The notes beneath the pieces were generated by a model. That model did no database searches. It was not told the origin of the DNA and saw nothing but the letters and a program-made list of their open reading frames with translations. Positions 10,905 through 21,401 of a stretch of DNA of 64,000 nucleotides are shown in pieces; the stretch's first letter is position 1, and every line of letters starts with the position of its first letter. The position numbers and the translations under genes are program-made. The stretch is taken from contig OY755170.1 in the NCBI GenBank assembly GCA_963576735.1, positions 27,326,875 to 27,390,874 on the forward strand, given 5' to 3'. The stretch comes from Bedellia somnulentella (Eukaryota > Arthropoda > Insecta > Lepidoptera > Bedelliidae).

Positions 10905-10995
10905 ACTTCAGTCCAGACCCGACCACCGTGTTAGTCCGACGCTCGTTCGCTTGTGCTCCGGTTGTTATTTGTCACAACTCCAGTCAAGTTTACTT
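10905..10995 (+). promoter_or_regulatory. putative promoter and 5'UTR exon of the 100-aa gene
   Basis: A GC/CpG-rich island (about 10840-10960) contains an arthropod initiator-like TCAGT at 10908-10912. It is followed by about 85 bp ending at a strong donor, GTAAGTAAT, at 10996. No ATG-led frame begins here, so this would be an untranslated first exon spliced to the acceptor at 12545. The link is inferred; no transcript evidence is available. Confidence 0.4.
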
Positions 10996-12545
10996 GTAAG
11001 TAATATATTTTCTTACACTTAAATAAAAATGTGTTATGACGTGTTCTATTGATCTTAAAGTGTTTTGTTGGTTATTTAGTTGTGTAAATTTGTTACGAAT
11101 ATAAACTTTGAGCGAAAACTTAATTAACAAACTTAAAGCTTAATTTGTGTTTAGTGTTGCGAAAATATTGAATAAAGTGTTAATAATAAAGCTTTTTTAT
11201 CAGAACAGTTTGAAAACTTTTACCATTCGTGAAGTCTCTAGCCAGTAAAAGTGGGAACTTTAAACAACAGGTGGCATAATTTCGCGCAATCTGTTATATT
11301 TAATACACTACAATGCTATGTTTTCTAAGCGGATTAAAGTGTTCCTGTGATTAGTTATTAATAAACAGCCAAAACTTATTCTAATTAACAAAATATATTA
11401 AGTTGCGTAGAAAAAGAAGTAGGTTCTTATGCTTGGTGTCGGTTTTTTTTATGACTTTGGGTATTTGTCTGGATCGGAAAATTACGCAAACTTATCAGTT
11501 TTAAAACTAGAAAATGATACAACTATAAAGAAATTCCATAGAATTACATAGGAATCTAATAAATAGTTGAAGCCTGTGAATGTATTAAAAGCAGTATATT
11601 TGTGAATTGCATCTTCGTACATAAATATTTTAATATTTGCGAATTGACAATGGGCGACCAGCGCATAAAGTGGCACTAAATTTAAATTGTTTTTTTTATT
11701 CTAATGTATATAAGTAGATAGTAGAGATTGGAGGTCTAATAATACCACCTGTTGTTAAAGTTTCCACATTTTGCCCAGCAGGTTTGAAATTTCGAAGAAA
11801 TTCATTAACGCTTGATTTCCCGTAAGACCAATTTTACGATAACTTAACAATGTTAGTTATTGTAACAAGCGTGAACTCTTTTTAATATTTTTTCGATAAA
11901 TATATAACGATCAACCAGGAAAATAACTAAATTTTATGTTCAACATTTTATTTTCTAACTTTACTTTAAAAATCCCTATACGATCGAAGCGAGACGCTGT
12001 CGGACATAATTAAATCAGATTGTGCATCCCAAGAACCAATCACATTACGCGCGTGTAATATTCCCCACCAGACAACTTAACTAAACGGGCAGGGTCATGC
12101 ATATAACACTTTGAAAATAAACACAGTACAAAACTTATAAGACAGGCTTTCTTTTTATACAAGTATATATCGTAGCTGACCCGCGCAACCTCGTCTGCGT
12201 GACATTAATATGATATTTTATTTCGTTTTTATTATCATAACCCAATGAAAAAATTAAATGATATTATTTATGATCAATAGAAATGTGACGGGCTATTTAT
12301 AAGTTTGCCTCCACCTGCAAGAGTTTTAAAATGAAATTCAAACGCGATCGCGAAAGTCTTAGAAAATACAATGATGTTTTTGTCGTGTTCTAACATACGT
12401 GTTTTTTTAAGTTGTTATATTTGTAGCGGGTTTTTTGGTTTTTAAACACTAGCTCCTTTCTAGTTTATAATCCGTGTTCCAAACGGTAGAGCAGTTAAGA
12501 CTAAATTGGCGCTGCATTTTAATAATCAAATTGTTATTGTTGCAG
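10996..12545 (+). other. putative first intron of the 100-aa gene
   Basis: It runs from GTAAGT to TTATTGTTGCAG. Inside I see only AT-rich sequence plus, at 12175-12215, an inverted Helitron-like 3' end (GCGCGGGTCAGCTA, with the terminal CTAG changed to CTAC). Confidence 0.4.
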
Positions 12546-12558
12546 AACCGCCCGCACG

Positions 12559-12861
12559 ATGCCGAAAAAGCGTGGGAAGAACACCACCCGTATAGCAACG
12601 TGGGATATCCACAAGATGTCCGCCGCCATCACTCTGCTGAAGAGACGTCTCTTCACAGTAATGGAGGAGAGCGCCGTCTACGACCTGCTGGCCACCGCTC
12701 TGCGCAACCAGATGAACATCAGCGCGGCTAGCAGCGGGCCGAGGACGTTGACCGAGGAAGATCTGCTCGTCTTGTCGTTCATCGACAAGATCATGGAGCT
12801 GCTCAACGAACGCGAGCCGGCCGACACCGAGCCAGTAGTGTGGGTCGAAAGCTCCGTTTAG
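12559..12861 (+). CDS. unrecognised 100-aa protein
   Basis: I do not recognise this gene. The frame opens with ATG 13 bases after a good 3' splice site (TTGTTGCAG ending at 12545) and ends with TAG. AATAAA follows at 12952, about 90 bp past the stop. GC content and codon use are clearly higher than in the flanks, which supports genuine coding sequence. The product starts MPKKRGKNTTR (basic), continues as amphipathic helices (MSAAITLLKRRLFTVMEESA, LLATALRNQMN) and ends in an acidic segment with a second helix (EEDLLVLSFIDKIMELLNER). It has no signal peptide, membrane segment or cysteine motif. An overlapping frame from 12474 reads through the intron end and is a shadow. It could be a small nuclear or cytosolic helical protein; no function is claimed. 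Confidence 0.75.
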   Translation: MPKKRGKNTTRIATWDIHKMSAAITLLKRRLFTVMEESAVYDLLATALRNQMNISAASSGPRTLTEEDLLVLSFIDKIMELLNEREPADTEPVVWVESSV

Positions 12862-12951
12862 TCCCCAGTGGCTCAGGGCCCGCTGTTTTCACAGTCAAAT
12901 GTTTAAACAGAGTTCATTGTAGTTTAGTCGTAGAAAGGGGCCCTTTGATGG

Positions 12952-12957
12952 AATAAA
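12952..12957 (+). terminator. poly(A) signal
   Basis: An AATAAA hexamer with an AT-rich downstream region, placed correctly for the 100-aa gene. Confidence 0.6.
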
Positions 12958-12974
12958 AATATAAAAAGTAGTTT

Positions 12975-13360
12975 TGCTGTTTTATTTACTTCAATATCGG
13001 TTCTGATAAATTTAAAAGCTCTATAGTAGGATCTCATTTATGACGTAAAATTCAATTGATAGTAGTAGAGTCATGACATCACAACTATGTATTTGAAACA
13101 TTGAATTCAGATGCCTCGAAGCCACTTTGAAACGTTACAGCTACCATTTCTTTCAATGCTTGAAAAATGTAGCAGTAATTTAAAAAAAACTTTCATCCAT
13201 GTTTTGGTTTTAGAAAAGTATTAACGTAAATATACACAGGAAATAATCACTGGTAGAAGTAGTTTTAAACAACAACTCAAAGGAATAAAAAAAGTTCAGT
13301 TGATAAGCGCACTAAGTGATTGATTTCATTAGAAAACTTCATTAATAGAAACAAAATAGT
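12975..13360. other. no gene recognised
   Basis: AT-rich, no supported features. Confidence 0.35.
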
Positions 13361-13363
13361 ATT

Positions 13364-13612
13364 ACATACATAAATATACTCACGGCTATAAATCCCTTAA
13401 CGGGGTAGCCAGAGCTTTGGAATGATAAATTCCTCAGCCACTTTTGGAAGTTGATTGGGGAAAAGATGATAATAATAAACGTTTTTGGTGATGGGTCTCC
13501 AACCGCATCGCCCAAAAATCACTTAAAAAGCCCCTATACCCTTAGTCGCCTCTTACGATCACCCACGGGTAGAATTGGGGTAATGCTATCCTAAGCCGAC
13601 ACTACACCGCAA
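13364..13612 (-). repeat. T element
   Basis: Full-length copy, close in sequence to the copies at 415 and 62385 (all carry the GTGATCGTAAGAGGCGACTA variant). Confidence 0.85.
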
Positions 13613-13994
13613 AATAGTATTGTGGTACTAATTGTAGCAACTTCAAATATTTTGTTTTATTTATGGTATATTCTAGTATATCCTAGCATTTACTAAGCTT
13701 CTGACTGAGCGGAACTTGTAATAACGTGAAAAATTTACTCTCATTGTATTTAGGTTTGTATAAGATGATGAGACCAATACTTTGTCGCCTCTACTCGTCT
13801 CGTTAAGGATAGAGGTTACGAGTACTAGCTGAAGAGGCAAACGTTGTTTTGTCAAAAATAATATTTCTAGGGAATTTCTATTCGATAAAATAAAAATAAA
13901 ATGTTAGGGATGGACAACCCTTATCACTTAGGAGTATAAAAAATAAATAAAGTTATAAACCTATTACGGTATGTGTGTGTATGGGGAAAACACT

Positions 13995-14275
13995 GACTGA
14001 TTCCGGATCTCTCGGGGTGTCCGACAAGGACGTAGAGTTTTCCATGGCTCTTCAATTTGTTCATGGATGACTGTACGACAGAGTTGCGTGGAAGTAATTA
14101 TGGACTAAGAATGGGTGGATTCGTCATCAGATGCCTCTTGTACGATGACGATCAAGTGCTACTTCCGTAATCGGCAGAAGAGTTGAACGAAGCTAGAGAG
14201 GTTTGTCAGGACCGTACGAAGTGGCGATCGTTAGTCTTTGCCTACCCCAATGGGCTTATAGCGTGACTATATGCT
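13995..14275 (+). pseudogene. L LINE: reverse-transcriptase core fused to its C-terminus by internal deletion
   Basis: Broken frames give LFNLFMDDCTTELRGSNYGL, then RMGGFVIRCLLYDDDQVLLP, a stop, and SAEEL joined directly to NEAREVCQDRTKWRSLVFAY. LYDDDQV sits where reverse transcriptases have the catalytic YADD box; the expected Y-A-D-D reads Y-D-D-D here. The several hundred residues normally between the two parts are missing, so this is a deletion derivative. Confidence 0.65.
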
Positions 14276-14279
14276 ATGT

Positions 14280-14410
14280 TATGTTATAAACATATTTTTA
14301 AACCTGCCGAATGTGTATGTGATATTTCATTTGAATTGGTTCAGCCGTTTCGAAGAGGTTTGGTGACAAACACTGACATGTGAATTTTATATATAAGATA
14401 TATGAACGTG
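14280..14410 (+). repeat. transposon 3'-region fragment
   Basis: The run AATTGGTTCAGCCGTTTCGA then GAGGTTTGGTGACAAACA with AATTTTATATATAAGATA is a widely repeated lepidopteran motif of transposon 3' regions. I cannot assign a family; a similar phrase follows the Helitron end at 34234. Confidence 0.4.
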
Positions 14411-14594
14411 GGCATGTCTTAATTAGCTACCTAATTAAAAAGAACACAACTAGGCATTCGAATATATAGTTTATATAATAAATAACGTGTTAGCAGGCTT
14501 ACAATAGCACCAACCCGTGTTTTCCCGGAACCCGTGCCGTACGAGGCGACTTCGAGTGTTTAGGCTTTTTAATGGATTGTTGAGCGATGTAAGT

Positions 14595-14725
14595 AATATA
14601 AGAGCATGTATAAAAAGATTGATGAATGTAGACGAAGGTCGAGAGGTTAGCTAGAATCGTACAAAGTGGCGATCGATAGTCTCTGCCTACCCCAATGAGA
14701 CAACGGCATTAGTATATGTACGTAT
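14595..14725 (+). pseudogene. L LINE 3' end
   Basis: Remnant of the C-terminal frame (MNVDEGREVS.NRTKWRSIVS in broken phases) ending near ACGGCATTAGTATATGTACG. Confidence 0.65.
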
Positions 14726-14827
14726 GTGACTAGAGACCCTAGGCTATAACTATACCTATAGTTTTTTATGAAGAGGAAAGGTTTGTTCCAATCAACGATT
14801 ATTTATTTATTTAATTGTATTATTTGC

Positions 14828-15062
14828 CGTGTAGTGCCGGCTGAGAATGTCGCTACCCTTTTCTACCCACGGGTGTCGTAAGAGGCGACTAAGGGTATTG
14901 GGGCTTTTTTATTGGATTTTTGGGCGATGCTGTTGGAGACCCATCACCAAGAACCTTTATTTTACCACCTTTTCCCCACTCAACTTCCAAAAGTGGCTGA
15001 GGATTTTATTATTCCTTAGCTCTGGCTACCCCTTCTAGGGAAATATAGCCGTATGTATATAT
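14828..15062 (+). repeat. T element
   Basis: Full-length but diverged copy (GTGCCGGCTGAGAATGTCGC head). An open frame across it is a chance frame of the repeat. Confidence 0.8.
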
Positions 15063-16040
15063 ATAGAATATGTATGTTATTTATTTATTTTTAGGCACAC
15101 AGTAACAGTACAATTACATTAATATACATAATGGCTTTTCAAAAAACATAATTATGAAGTTATTGTAAAGGTTCTAAAACACGATCGCCTCCCGTCCTAC
15201 AAACCGAGGTTAAATAGTAACAGTTGTGTAAATGTTAATGAAGAACTTTTACTACACCCAACCCAATGGGCACTAAAAGCGTGAGTATATTTATGTATGC
15301 ATCTAGAAAAAAATGACCTAGTTTTCAGACATTTTTAGGTTTGACTGTATTGATTATTACTTGCTGCAAAAGACATTGTGATCTTTACTGTGACGACCTA
15401 AACACTGATGAGTCATACCTTATTTTATAGCCTGAGGCGTCTTCATGTACTTGTTTAAAGTGCATTATTTTGGGGAATGTAAATATGAAGCATTTGAAAT
15501 ACAAAAAGTGACAAATCATCACAATAATCTCAAGAACAATGTAGGTATTAAATAAATAGATATGTAGTTGTTAAGCCGCACTATCATAACATAGTGCTGC
15601 GCCTTTCCCAAAGGGTTGGTAAAGAATATAATTAAAAGGACTGTATTTTTTAGGTGGCGACATCTGGTGTAAAAGTATGTACATTAAAACCATCAGAGGC
15701 ATATTGATATGTTAAGTTAGATCTTACTATTGCTCAACAGATGTCGCTAGTAATTACGTAATAAAGAATATTCTCGATCAATGTAAAACAACCGTTAGGA
15801 ATATTAGAACTTTCTGTTTCTTCCAGAACCTTCGAATTAATAGAGTACCGTTTTAACGGTCGATTTGCTATGTATTCTAGAAGCTTCCGCTATTGTTGTA
15901 CAGAGGGCACTTGTAATGCCCAATTATTCAAATGAACACAATTAATACAGAACTTGAAGAGAACACAAGCGTCTTTTATTCCCTGCTGAACACGGAACCT
16001 CCCGGACCCCTGGACGTCGGCACCTTACCAGCTCTACGAG
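15063..16040. other. no gene recognised; one L-tail scrap
   Basis: A short L-like 3' scrap (CTACACCCAACCCAATGGGC..AAAGCGTGAGTATATT) lies near 15250-15300. The rest is AT-rich without supported features. Confidence 0.35.
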
Positions 16041-16044
16041 TAAT

Positions 16045-16296
16045 CAGTAGTGTAAGCTTGGAATAGCACTCCCCCTTTTCTTCCGGTGGGTGTACGTAAG
16101 AGGCGACTAAGGGTATTGGGACTTTTTAATGGATTTTTGGGCGCTGCGGTTGGAGACCCATCACCAAACACTTTTATTTTACCATATTCCCTTACCCAAC
16201 TTGCAAAAGTGGCTGAGGAATGTATAATTCCTTAGCTCTGGCTACCCTTACTAGGGATTTACAGCCGTTAGTATATGTATGTATGTATGTAATATA
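16045..16296 (+). repeat. T element
   Basis: Near full-length copy with a degraded head and a long TATGTATGTATGTATG tail. Confidence 0.8.
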
Positions 16297-16530
16297 ATAT
16301 ATCTATAGAATAGTTACATAATAAATCTCTTTACAGTACAAGTTCTATGTTTGCGCGGAGAAATCACGTAGCAGAAGAATTTTCTGTAGCAAAAATGTCG
16401 TAGCACAAATGACTACGGCGTAGACGCAGCAAAGAAATACCTATCGAAACTACATCCCTTAATAATGTTAGCCTTACGAACAAAATCATTGTAAACTAAA
16501 AGTATTAATCAGCTATCAGGCCCCTAATTT

Positions 16531-16672
16531 TAATGTTTTTGTTCATGAAAACCTCATGTGGGTATTGGCAGCCATTGACACGGTAGCTCAATTGACAATG
16601 CGACGGGGGCGCATACCCGAGGTCGCGGGTTCGATTCCCGCCTGTGTCGACATTTTTCTTTACTTTATTTAT
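16531..16672 (+). repeat. S1 SINE with target-site duplication
   Basis: The tRNA-like head at 16577-16648 has GACACGG/CTGTGTC acceptor ends. The element is bracketed by TATCAGGCCCCTAATTT (16514-16530) and TATCAGGCCCCTATTT (16673-16688), read as an about 15-bp duplication of the end of the neighbouring MITE. This defines the S1 borders. Confidence 0.7.
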
Positions 16673-16677
16673 TATCA

Positions 16678-17558
16678 GGCCCCTATTTCACCACTGTGAC
16701 AAGTCAGACAATTGTCAAGAAAAACTATAACTGCACCGTTTCATTTATTAAATATTCGACAGTTGTTTTGCTTATCCGAAAATTTGCCACAAACGTAAAT
16801 TCAGTTATGTCAAAGGAGATATTTATTCGTTCTCTATACATTCTCCTATATGCAAATTAGTCTAAATCACTACTACTGCCACTACTATGAGCGCCATTTT
16901 GTAACTAAAAAATACGACAATTCGGTATGCAAAGTTTTTTTTGATATTTATTAAATATTTTTATTCGATAACAAACACGAAAATAAAAGACTAATTTGAA
17001 TATTTTCATTTAAGATGGGTAATTGCAAAATTATGGTTTTTTAAAGATTGTTTAACTTTTGTACTAAATGACGTCATTAATCGAAAATATCACGTAGTGA
17101 CATGCAAATATAGCAAAATGTTTAGTAAAAATGTTGCTGATTGATTGATATTATACTAAACAAACCTATGATTTTCGATATTTTATTCATAAACTGCAAA
17201 AGAATGTCTTTGAAATAACGCTGAAGGTCAAATACTGCAACAGTTTTTTGTTAAAATAACGGGCATCTTAGCTTTGATTGATTTAATCTCAATAAAATAT
17301 ATGTTGTAAAAACATAATATCTCGAAATCGTTTCGTAATCAGCACTACTTTTGTAAAACTTTGCATACCGAATTGTAACGCTAGCCCTCTATGTCTGGCA
17401 AAAATATCCTTGTTTCACAACACAATTGTCATTAGATTAAGTTATAGAAAATTGTAACATAATGCCTTTTATGTTATTACACACGAAATATTTTTCAAAC
17501 TGACATATTTCAACCGACATATGTCACTGACAATTGTCCTGATAGTAAAATAGGGGCC
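16678..17558. mobile_element. long-TIR MITE with a second MITE inside
   Basis: The termini GGCCCCTATTT...GACAATTGTC and GACAATTG..AAATAGGGGCC are inverted. Inside, 16917-17385 is bounded by inverted CAATTCGGTATGCAAAG ends. A partial relative of the inner element occurs at about 24150-24300. No transposase is encoded. Confidence 0.65.
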
Positions 17559-17676
17559 GCGTTCCCCAAACCTATAAATAATTTTAGATGTTTTAGTATT
17601 ATGAAAACCTTGGAGGTATTTTAAGCAACTATTGGCTAACTTATTTTCAGCTATTAACATAACATAACATAACATA

Positions 17677-18024
17677 AACGTTCACGCCGAATATCCCCGA
17701 GGGGGTTGGCAGAGGTACTAATACTTCTGAACATCACGTGATTTTGTCACCTGGTGTTCAGAGTACCCACGTTTTGCATGGACAGTGTACTCACGTGATA
17801 GGGGGCAGGCCTATCGCCGTTTTGTACGAATACACAGTCACATGACTATGTACAACTCAGCCATGTGGGTTTCCTCACGATGTTTTCCCTCACCGTTAAC
17901 AACCATGATAAATTAACCATACGTATGTCTTTAGAAAAGACAAATTGGTGTAGGCCCGACCCGGGATTTGAACACTAGTCGCTTGCACGTCAACCGGTGT
18001 TCTACCCACTGAGCTATTACGTCG
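17677..18024 (-). repeat. S3 SINE, full length
   Basis: The minus strand reads GACGTAATAGCTCAGTGGGT (box A-like) and GTTCAAATCCCGGGTCGG (box B-like). The long body ends GATATTCGGCGTGAACGTTT with a TTATGTTATG tail at 17655-17676. Its head can be drawn as a partial tRNA fold. Confidence 0.75.
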
Positions 18025-18171
18025 ATTTCGGCTATTGTAACATAATAATACTTTAATTTATTTATTTTTAAAGACAGTAAAAGTAACATATTAACATAAG
18101 TTCAGTACATAGTGACATCAAACCTGCCAAGAGACTAAGAGTTACAGTGCTTGTAAAAATACATACATATT

Positions 18172-18470
18172 CTCACGCCGTCAGTTCCTACAGGGGTAGG
18201 CAGAGACTATCGATCGCCACTTTGTACGATCCTGGCAAACCTCTCTGGCTTCGTTTACATCCATCAATCTTTTCATACATGCTCTTTTATTCTTCATACT
18301 TCGGACTACTGCCTTTTTGAGCACATTTTCTATTTGATCCAAAGGTGTCCTTCGAGGTCGTCCTCTACTAACATTACCTTCCACATTGGCTCTATATATC
18401 TCTTTCACCTATTTACTGTCATCCATCCTCTCTATGTGCCCAAACCATCTCAACATTCCTTGTAAAAAAT
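18172..18470 (-). pseudogene. L (RTE-like LINE) C-terminus and 3' end, best copy
   Basis: This is the longest intact C-terminal frame of the family here (75 codons): MKEIYRANVEGNVSRGRPRR, then TPLDQIENVLKKAVVRSMKN, then DVNEAREVCQDRTKWRSIVS. It resembles the region after the reverse-transcriptase domain of RTE-type non-LTR retrotransposons (RGRPR...W.D.I.. and DR..WR). Upstream sequence (to 18470) continues the homology (WFGHIERMDDS-like) in a shifted frame. The 3' end is GGCGTGAGAATATGTATG. It is 5' truncated. Confidence 0.8.
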
Positions 18471-19460
18471 ATTCTATCTTATTATAAAATCAAAAAGAAA
18501 ATATACAAAGAGAACACAATATCTATAACCATAGACCTATTTATGGATACCATGATTAGTATTCTAATTAATAAATAAAATACGAATATTGTAGAATTTT
18601 ATTTTAAATAAGTGAGCAAGTCCTCAGTTACGTTATAATAAATGCTGATGTCCACTAGTTTTCATAAAGCTCAAGCTACCCGCAATCACAATCCGTTATA
18701 CAAAGTTTGATAAAAGTGATGCTGATAACAAAATAATTCGGTAGTTTGATGTCCTTAAATATTATTTACATATCTAAATACGACGTCGGGTCAATAAGTC
18801 CGTGACTTTTTGAACTTCTGACCTCTTTACTGAAACAGCAACAGCTGCTCCTGTGAACAGGCCTCTGTCAGTTGACTGCTGTATAAATTTTAACTTGCAG
18901 CGTCAGTTAGTTTGTGTTTGACAGCTATTTTTATCAGACTACTCACAAAGGGTCTAGCAGGCTAAGGGAACAAGATTGGCCCCCGAAGCCGATCTTGCTG
19001 ATTTTTATGGTGGTGCACCGGTTTTAGCCACGGTTACTGTGTGACAAAAATCAGCCCTCGATCTTCTTTTGTTTTGGAGATTTTTGACATTTACCAAATC
19101 ATCAAGATATTTTTTAAACTTATATTTTAGGTAAACTACGCAAGCTAGAAAAACCAAACCAAATCACGATAAACGAGAATAAAATGAACTTTTAATCGCA
19201 TGTTTTTATGGGGGGCCTACGAATAGTACTTCAGTCAAAAAATCATAGTTTATTTTTTTTAGTACATTTTTTTGACGTTTGCCGCGGAGGCCGCCCACCA
19301 AAAAAAACTCAAAAAGAGCTACTAAAGACATGTACAAGTGCATAGATTTTTTTTTCCAAAAATCGTGGTGCGTCATGTCAAAAAATCGAAAATATTTGCA
19401 ATACAACACCAGTATTTAAGTACTAGAGTAGTATATATTTTATGTAAACTCTTTTTCTGT
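18470..19460. other. no gene; possible mariner-type terminus
   Basis: At 18783-18830 the run GTCGGGTCAATAAGTCCGTG resembles mariner-family terminal repeats, but no transposase frame or matching opposite end was found. The rest has no supported features. Confidence 0.3.
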
Positions 19461-19464
19461 AAAC

Positions 19465-19625
19465 CGATGTTCCCCGCCCATTGCCACTTCAGGTTTACAA
19501 CTCTTCGGGCTATGTCGGTGACTTTAGTTATTCAGCGGACCTCCTCATTTCTGATTCGATCGCGCAAAGAATTCCCGAGCATAGCCCTCTCCATTGCCCT
19601 CTGAGCTACATTGAGCTACTTTGAG
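19465..19625 (-). pseudogene. non-LTR retrotransposon remnant (second RTE-like family)
   Basis: Broken minus-strand frames read QRAMERAMLGNSLRDRIRNE and VTDIARRVVNLKWQWAG. This matches the R.ME..MLG.SLRDRIRNEEIR..T.V.D.......KW.WAGH block of endonuclease/reverse-transcriptase LINEs. It differs from the L family and is heavily decayed. Confidence 0.55.
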
Positions 19626-19864
19626 CTTTCTTATCTGATCCATATTTGTATTATGCCAACAGTTACTTAGGGGGGTGTTGAGACTGTAGTCCACCATTAA
19701 AGCGTAAATATTTTTTAACACAATGGTTGTAAACTTACTATTTTACAAAACAAACATTATTGCAAAATTTTAATACGATAAATAAAGTTAAATTCACCTT
19801 TGAAAATAAACCCAAGAAGGGTGTATGATATCGTTACATGATATGATTATATTTTATATATAGA

Positions 19865-20480
19865 CAATGACAACGTTCCCCCAATGCTCCAATGAATATT
19901 AGTACAATAACATTTACAGCAGATGTTATTAGTCGTGAGCTTAAGAACGTAGACATTTATGAAGGTCCAGGTAATGATGGTATGCACCCACTTTTTGTAA
20001 AAAATTGTGCAGTAGAATTATCAGTTCCGCCTATATACATATTCAACTTGTCAATTAAATCTGGAGCATTTCCGTCCAAAAAAATATTCCTATTCCGAAA
20101 ACTAATATTATTAACGATTTTACACAATATCGACCTATATCTAAACTAAACATCTTTGCAAAGATATTTAAATCGATTATCTCCGAGCAAATAATTAATG
20201 TTTTACATAATCATATCTCTCCTTCCCAACATGGATTTTGTAAGGGGCGTTCGGTCGAATCACACATGCTATCTTTTACTAACTGGTCACACATGCTACC
20301 TTTTTGATAAAGGGCTACAAGTTGATGTTGTGTACACCGATTTTTCTAAAGCGTTTGATAAAATATCACATGACTTCATGGCCATAAAATTATTATATAC
20401 AGAAATTCATGGTGATCTGCTTCGATGGATCATTTCTTATTTGAAGAACCGTTCACAATTAATGTTTATAATTTAAATAC
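19865..20480 (+). pseudogene. Jockey-like LINE reverse-transcriptase fragment
   Basis: Three successive frames give recognisable RT blocks. They are GPGNDGMHPLFVKNCAVELS, then YRPISKLNIFAKIFKSIIS followed by SQHGFCKGRS, then LQVDVVYTDFSKAFDKISHD and LLRWIISYLKNRSQL. VDVVYTDFSKAFDK contains the first catalytic aspartate (motif A). The YADD box is absent because the fragment ends before it. Frameshifts near 20150 and 20290 break it. Confidence 0.75.
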
Positions 20481-20740
20481 TAATATTAATAAATTTTTTC
20501 GCTTAATTCCGCTAAATAATACCTGCAGTCTTCATGCAACATGCACTGTGCACCGCCCGCCCTTCCACTTACAAGAAATCGAAAAGCAGACAATGCACCA
20601 CACACACACCCGCAAGCGAAAACCACAGGCAACCACAAACATGCGACGCGTTTCGACTCAACACGAGTCATTGACGAGCAGTTAGTAGACAGTTCGGCAG
20701 CTGACCACCGAGTGCCGGTCATACGATTTTGCGGTTATAT
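20480..20740. repeat. palindrome-forming repeat, copy 1
   Basis: This segment (ACCTGCAGTCTTCATGCAAC ... CACACACACACCCGCAAGCG ... GCGACGCGTTTCGACTCAAC) recurs rearranged as an inverted palindrome at 29470-29735. No TIR transposase is present. All ORFs here are shared noise of the repeat. Confidence 0.55.
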
Positions 20741-20845
20741 TTATAGGCCAGGCTCCCCACTCCCCCACCCAAAGAACATCAATGACGAGTGACTATATTA
20801 TTGGAAAAAAAAAATTCAAAAGTGGGGAAACGGTGTAGCCCAGCT

Positions 20846-20990
20846 GTTCATTCAGCAGTGCAACGGAATTATCATTATCATAATCTGGAGATTTTACATA
20901 CTTGTAATAAGGGATTAAGATTATGTCTTTTAGAGAAACTTGAAATCTCCAGATATGATAATGATAATTCCGTTGCACTGCTGAATGAAC
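20846..20990. repeat. inverted repeat abutting an assembly gap
   Basis: Arms of about 50 bp (20846-20896 and 20941-20990) are near-perfect reverse complements around a loop of about 45 bp. The right arm ends exactly at the first N. The left flank continues CGGTGTAGCCCAGCT, so the true right end is probably in the gap. Confidence 0.65.
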
Positions 20991-21190
20991 NNNNNNNNNN
21001 NNNNNNNNNNNNNNNNNNNNNNNNNNNNNNNNNNNNNNNNNNNNNNNNNNNNNNNNNNNNNNNNNNNNNNNNNNNNNNNNNNNNNNNNNNNNNNNNNNNN
21101 NNNNNNNNNNNNNNNNNNNNNNNNNNNNNNNNNNNNNNNNNNNNNNNNNNNNNNNNNNNNNNNNNNNNNNNNNNNNNNNNNNNNNNNNNN
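20991..21190. other. assembly gap (200 N)
   Basis: Exactly 200 unknown bases, a typical placeholder length. Confidence 0.95.
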
Positions 21191-21401
21191 CGTAGGTAGG
21201 GTTCGCTCTATTATGGAAATACACTGTCCAAGCAAATTGTGGGTACTGAAACACATGGTAAAAATACTAAAAATAATTAAACATGTTGTTCAACAGTATG
21301 AGTATTCCATCCCTTCAAGGATTTACGGCGTAAAAGGTGACAGGAGTAGATTAACAATTAAATAAAGATATTTTAAGACAATTGGCTATCTAATATAATG
21401 A

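Noticed and set aside
18783..18970. Mariner element
   Set aside because: One terminus-like motif only; no opposite end, TA duplication or transposase remnant.
20789..21365. Frames spanning the N run
   Set aside because: They consist mostly of unknown residues.
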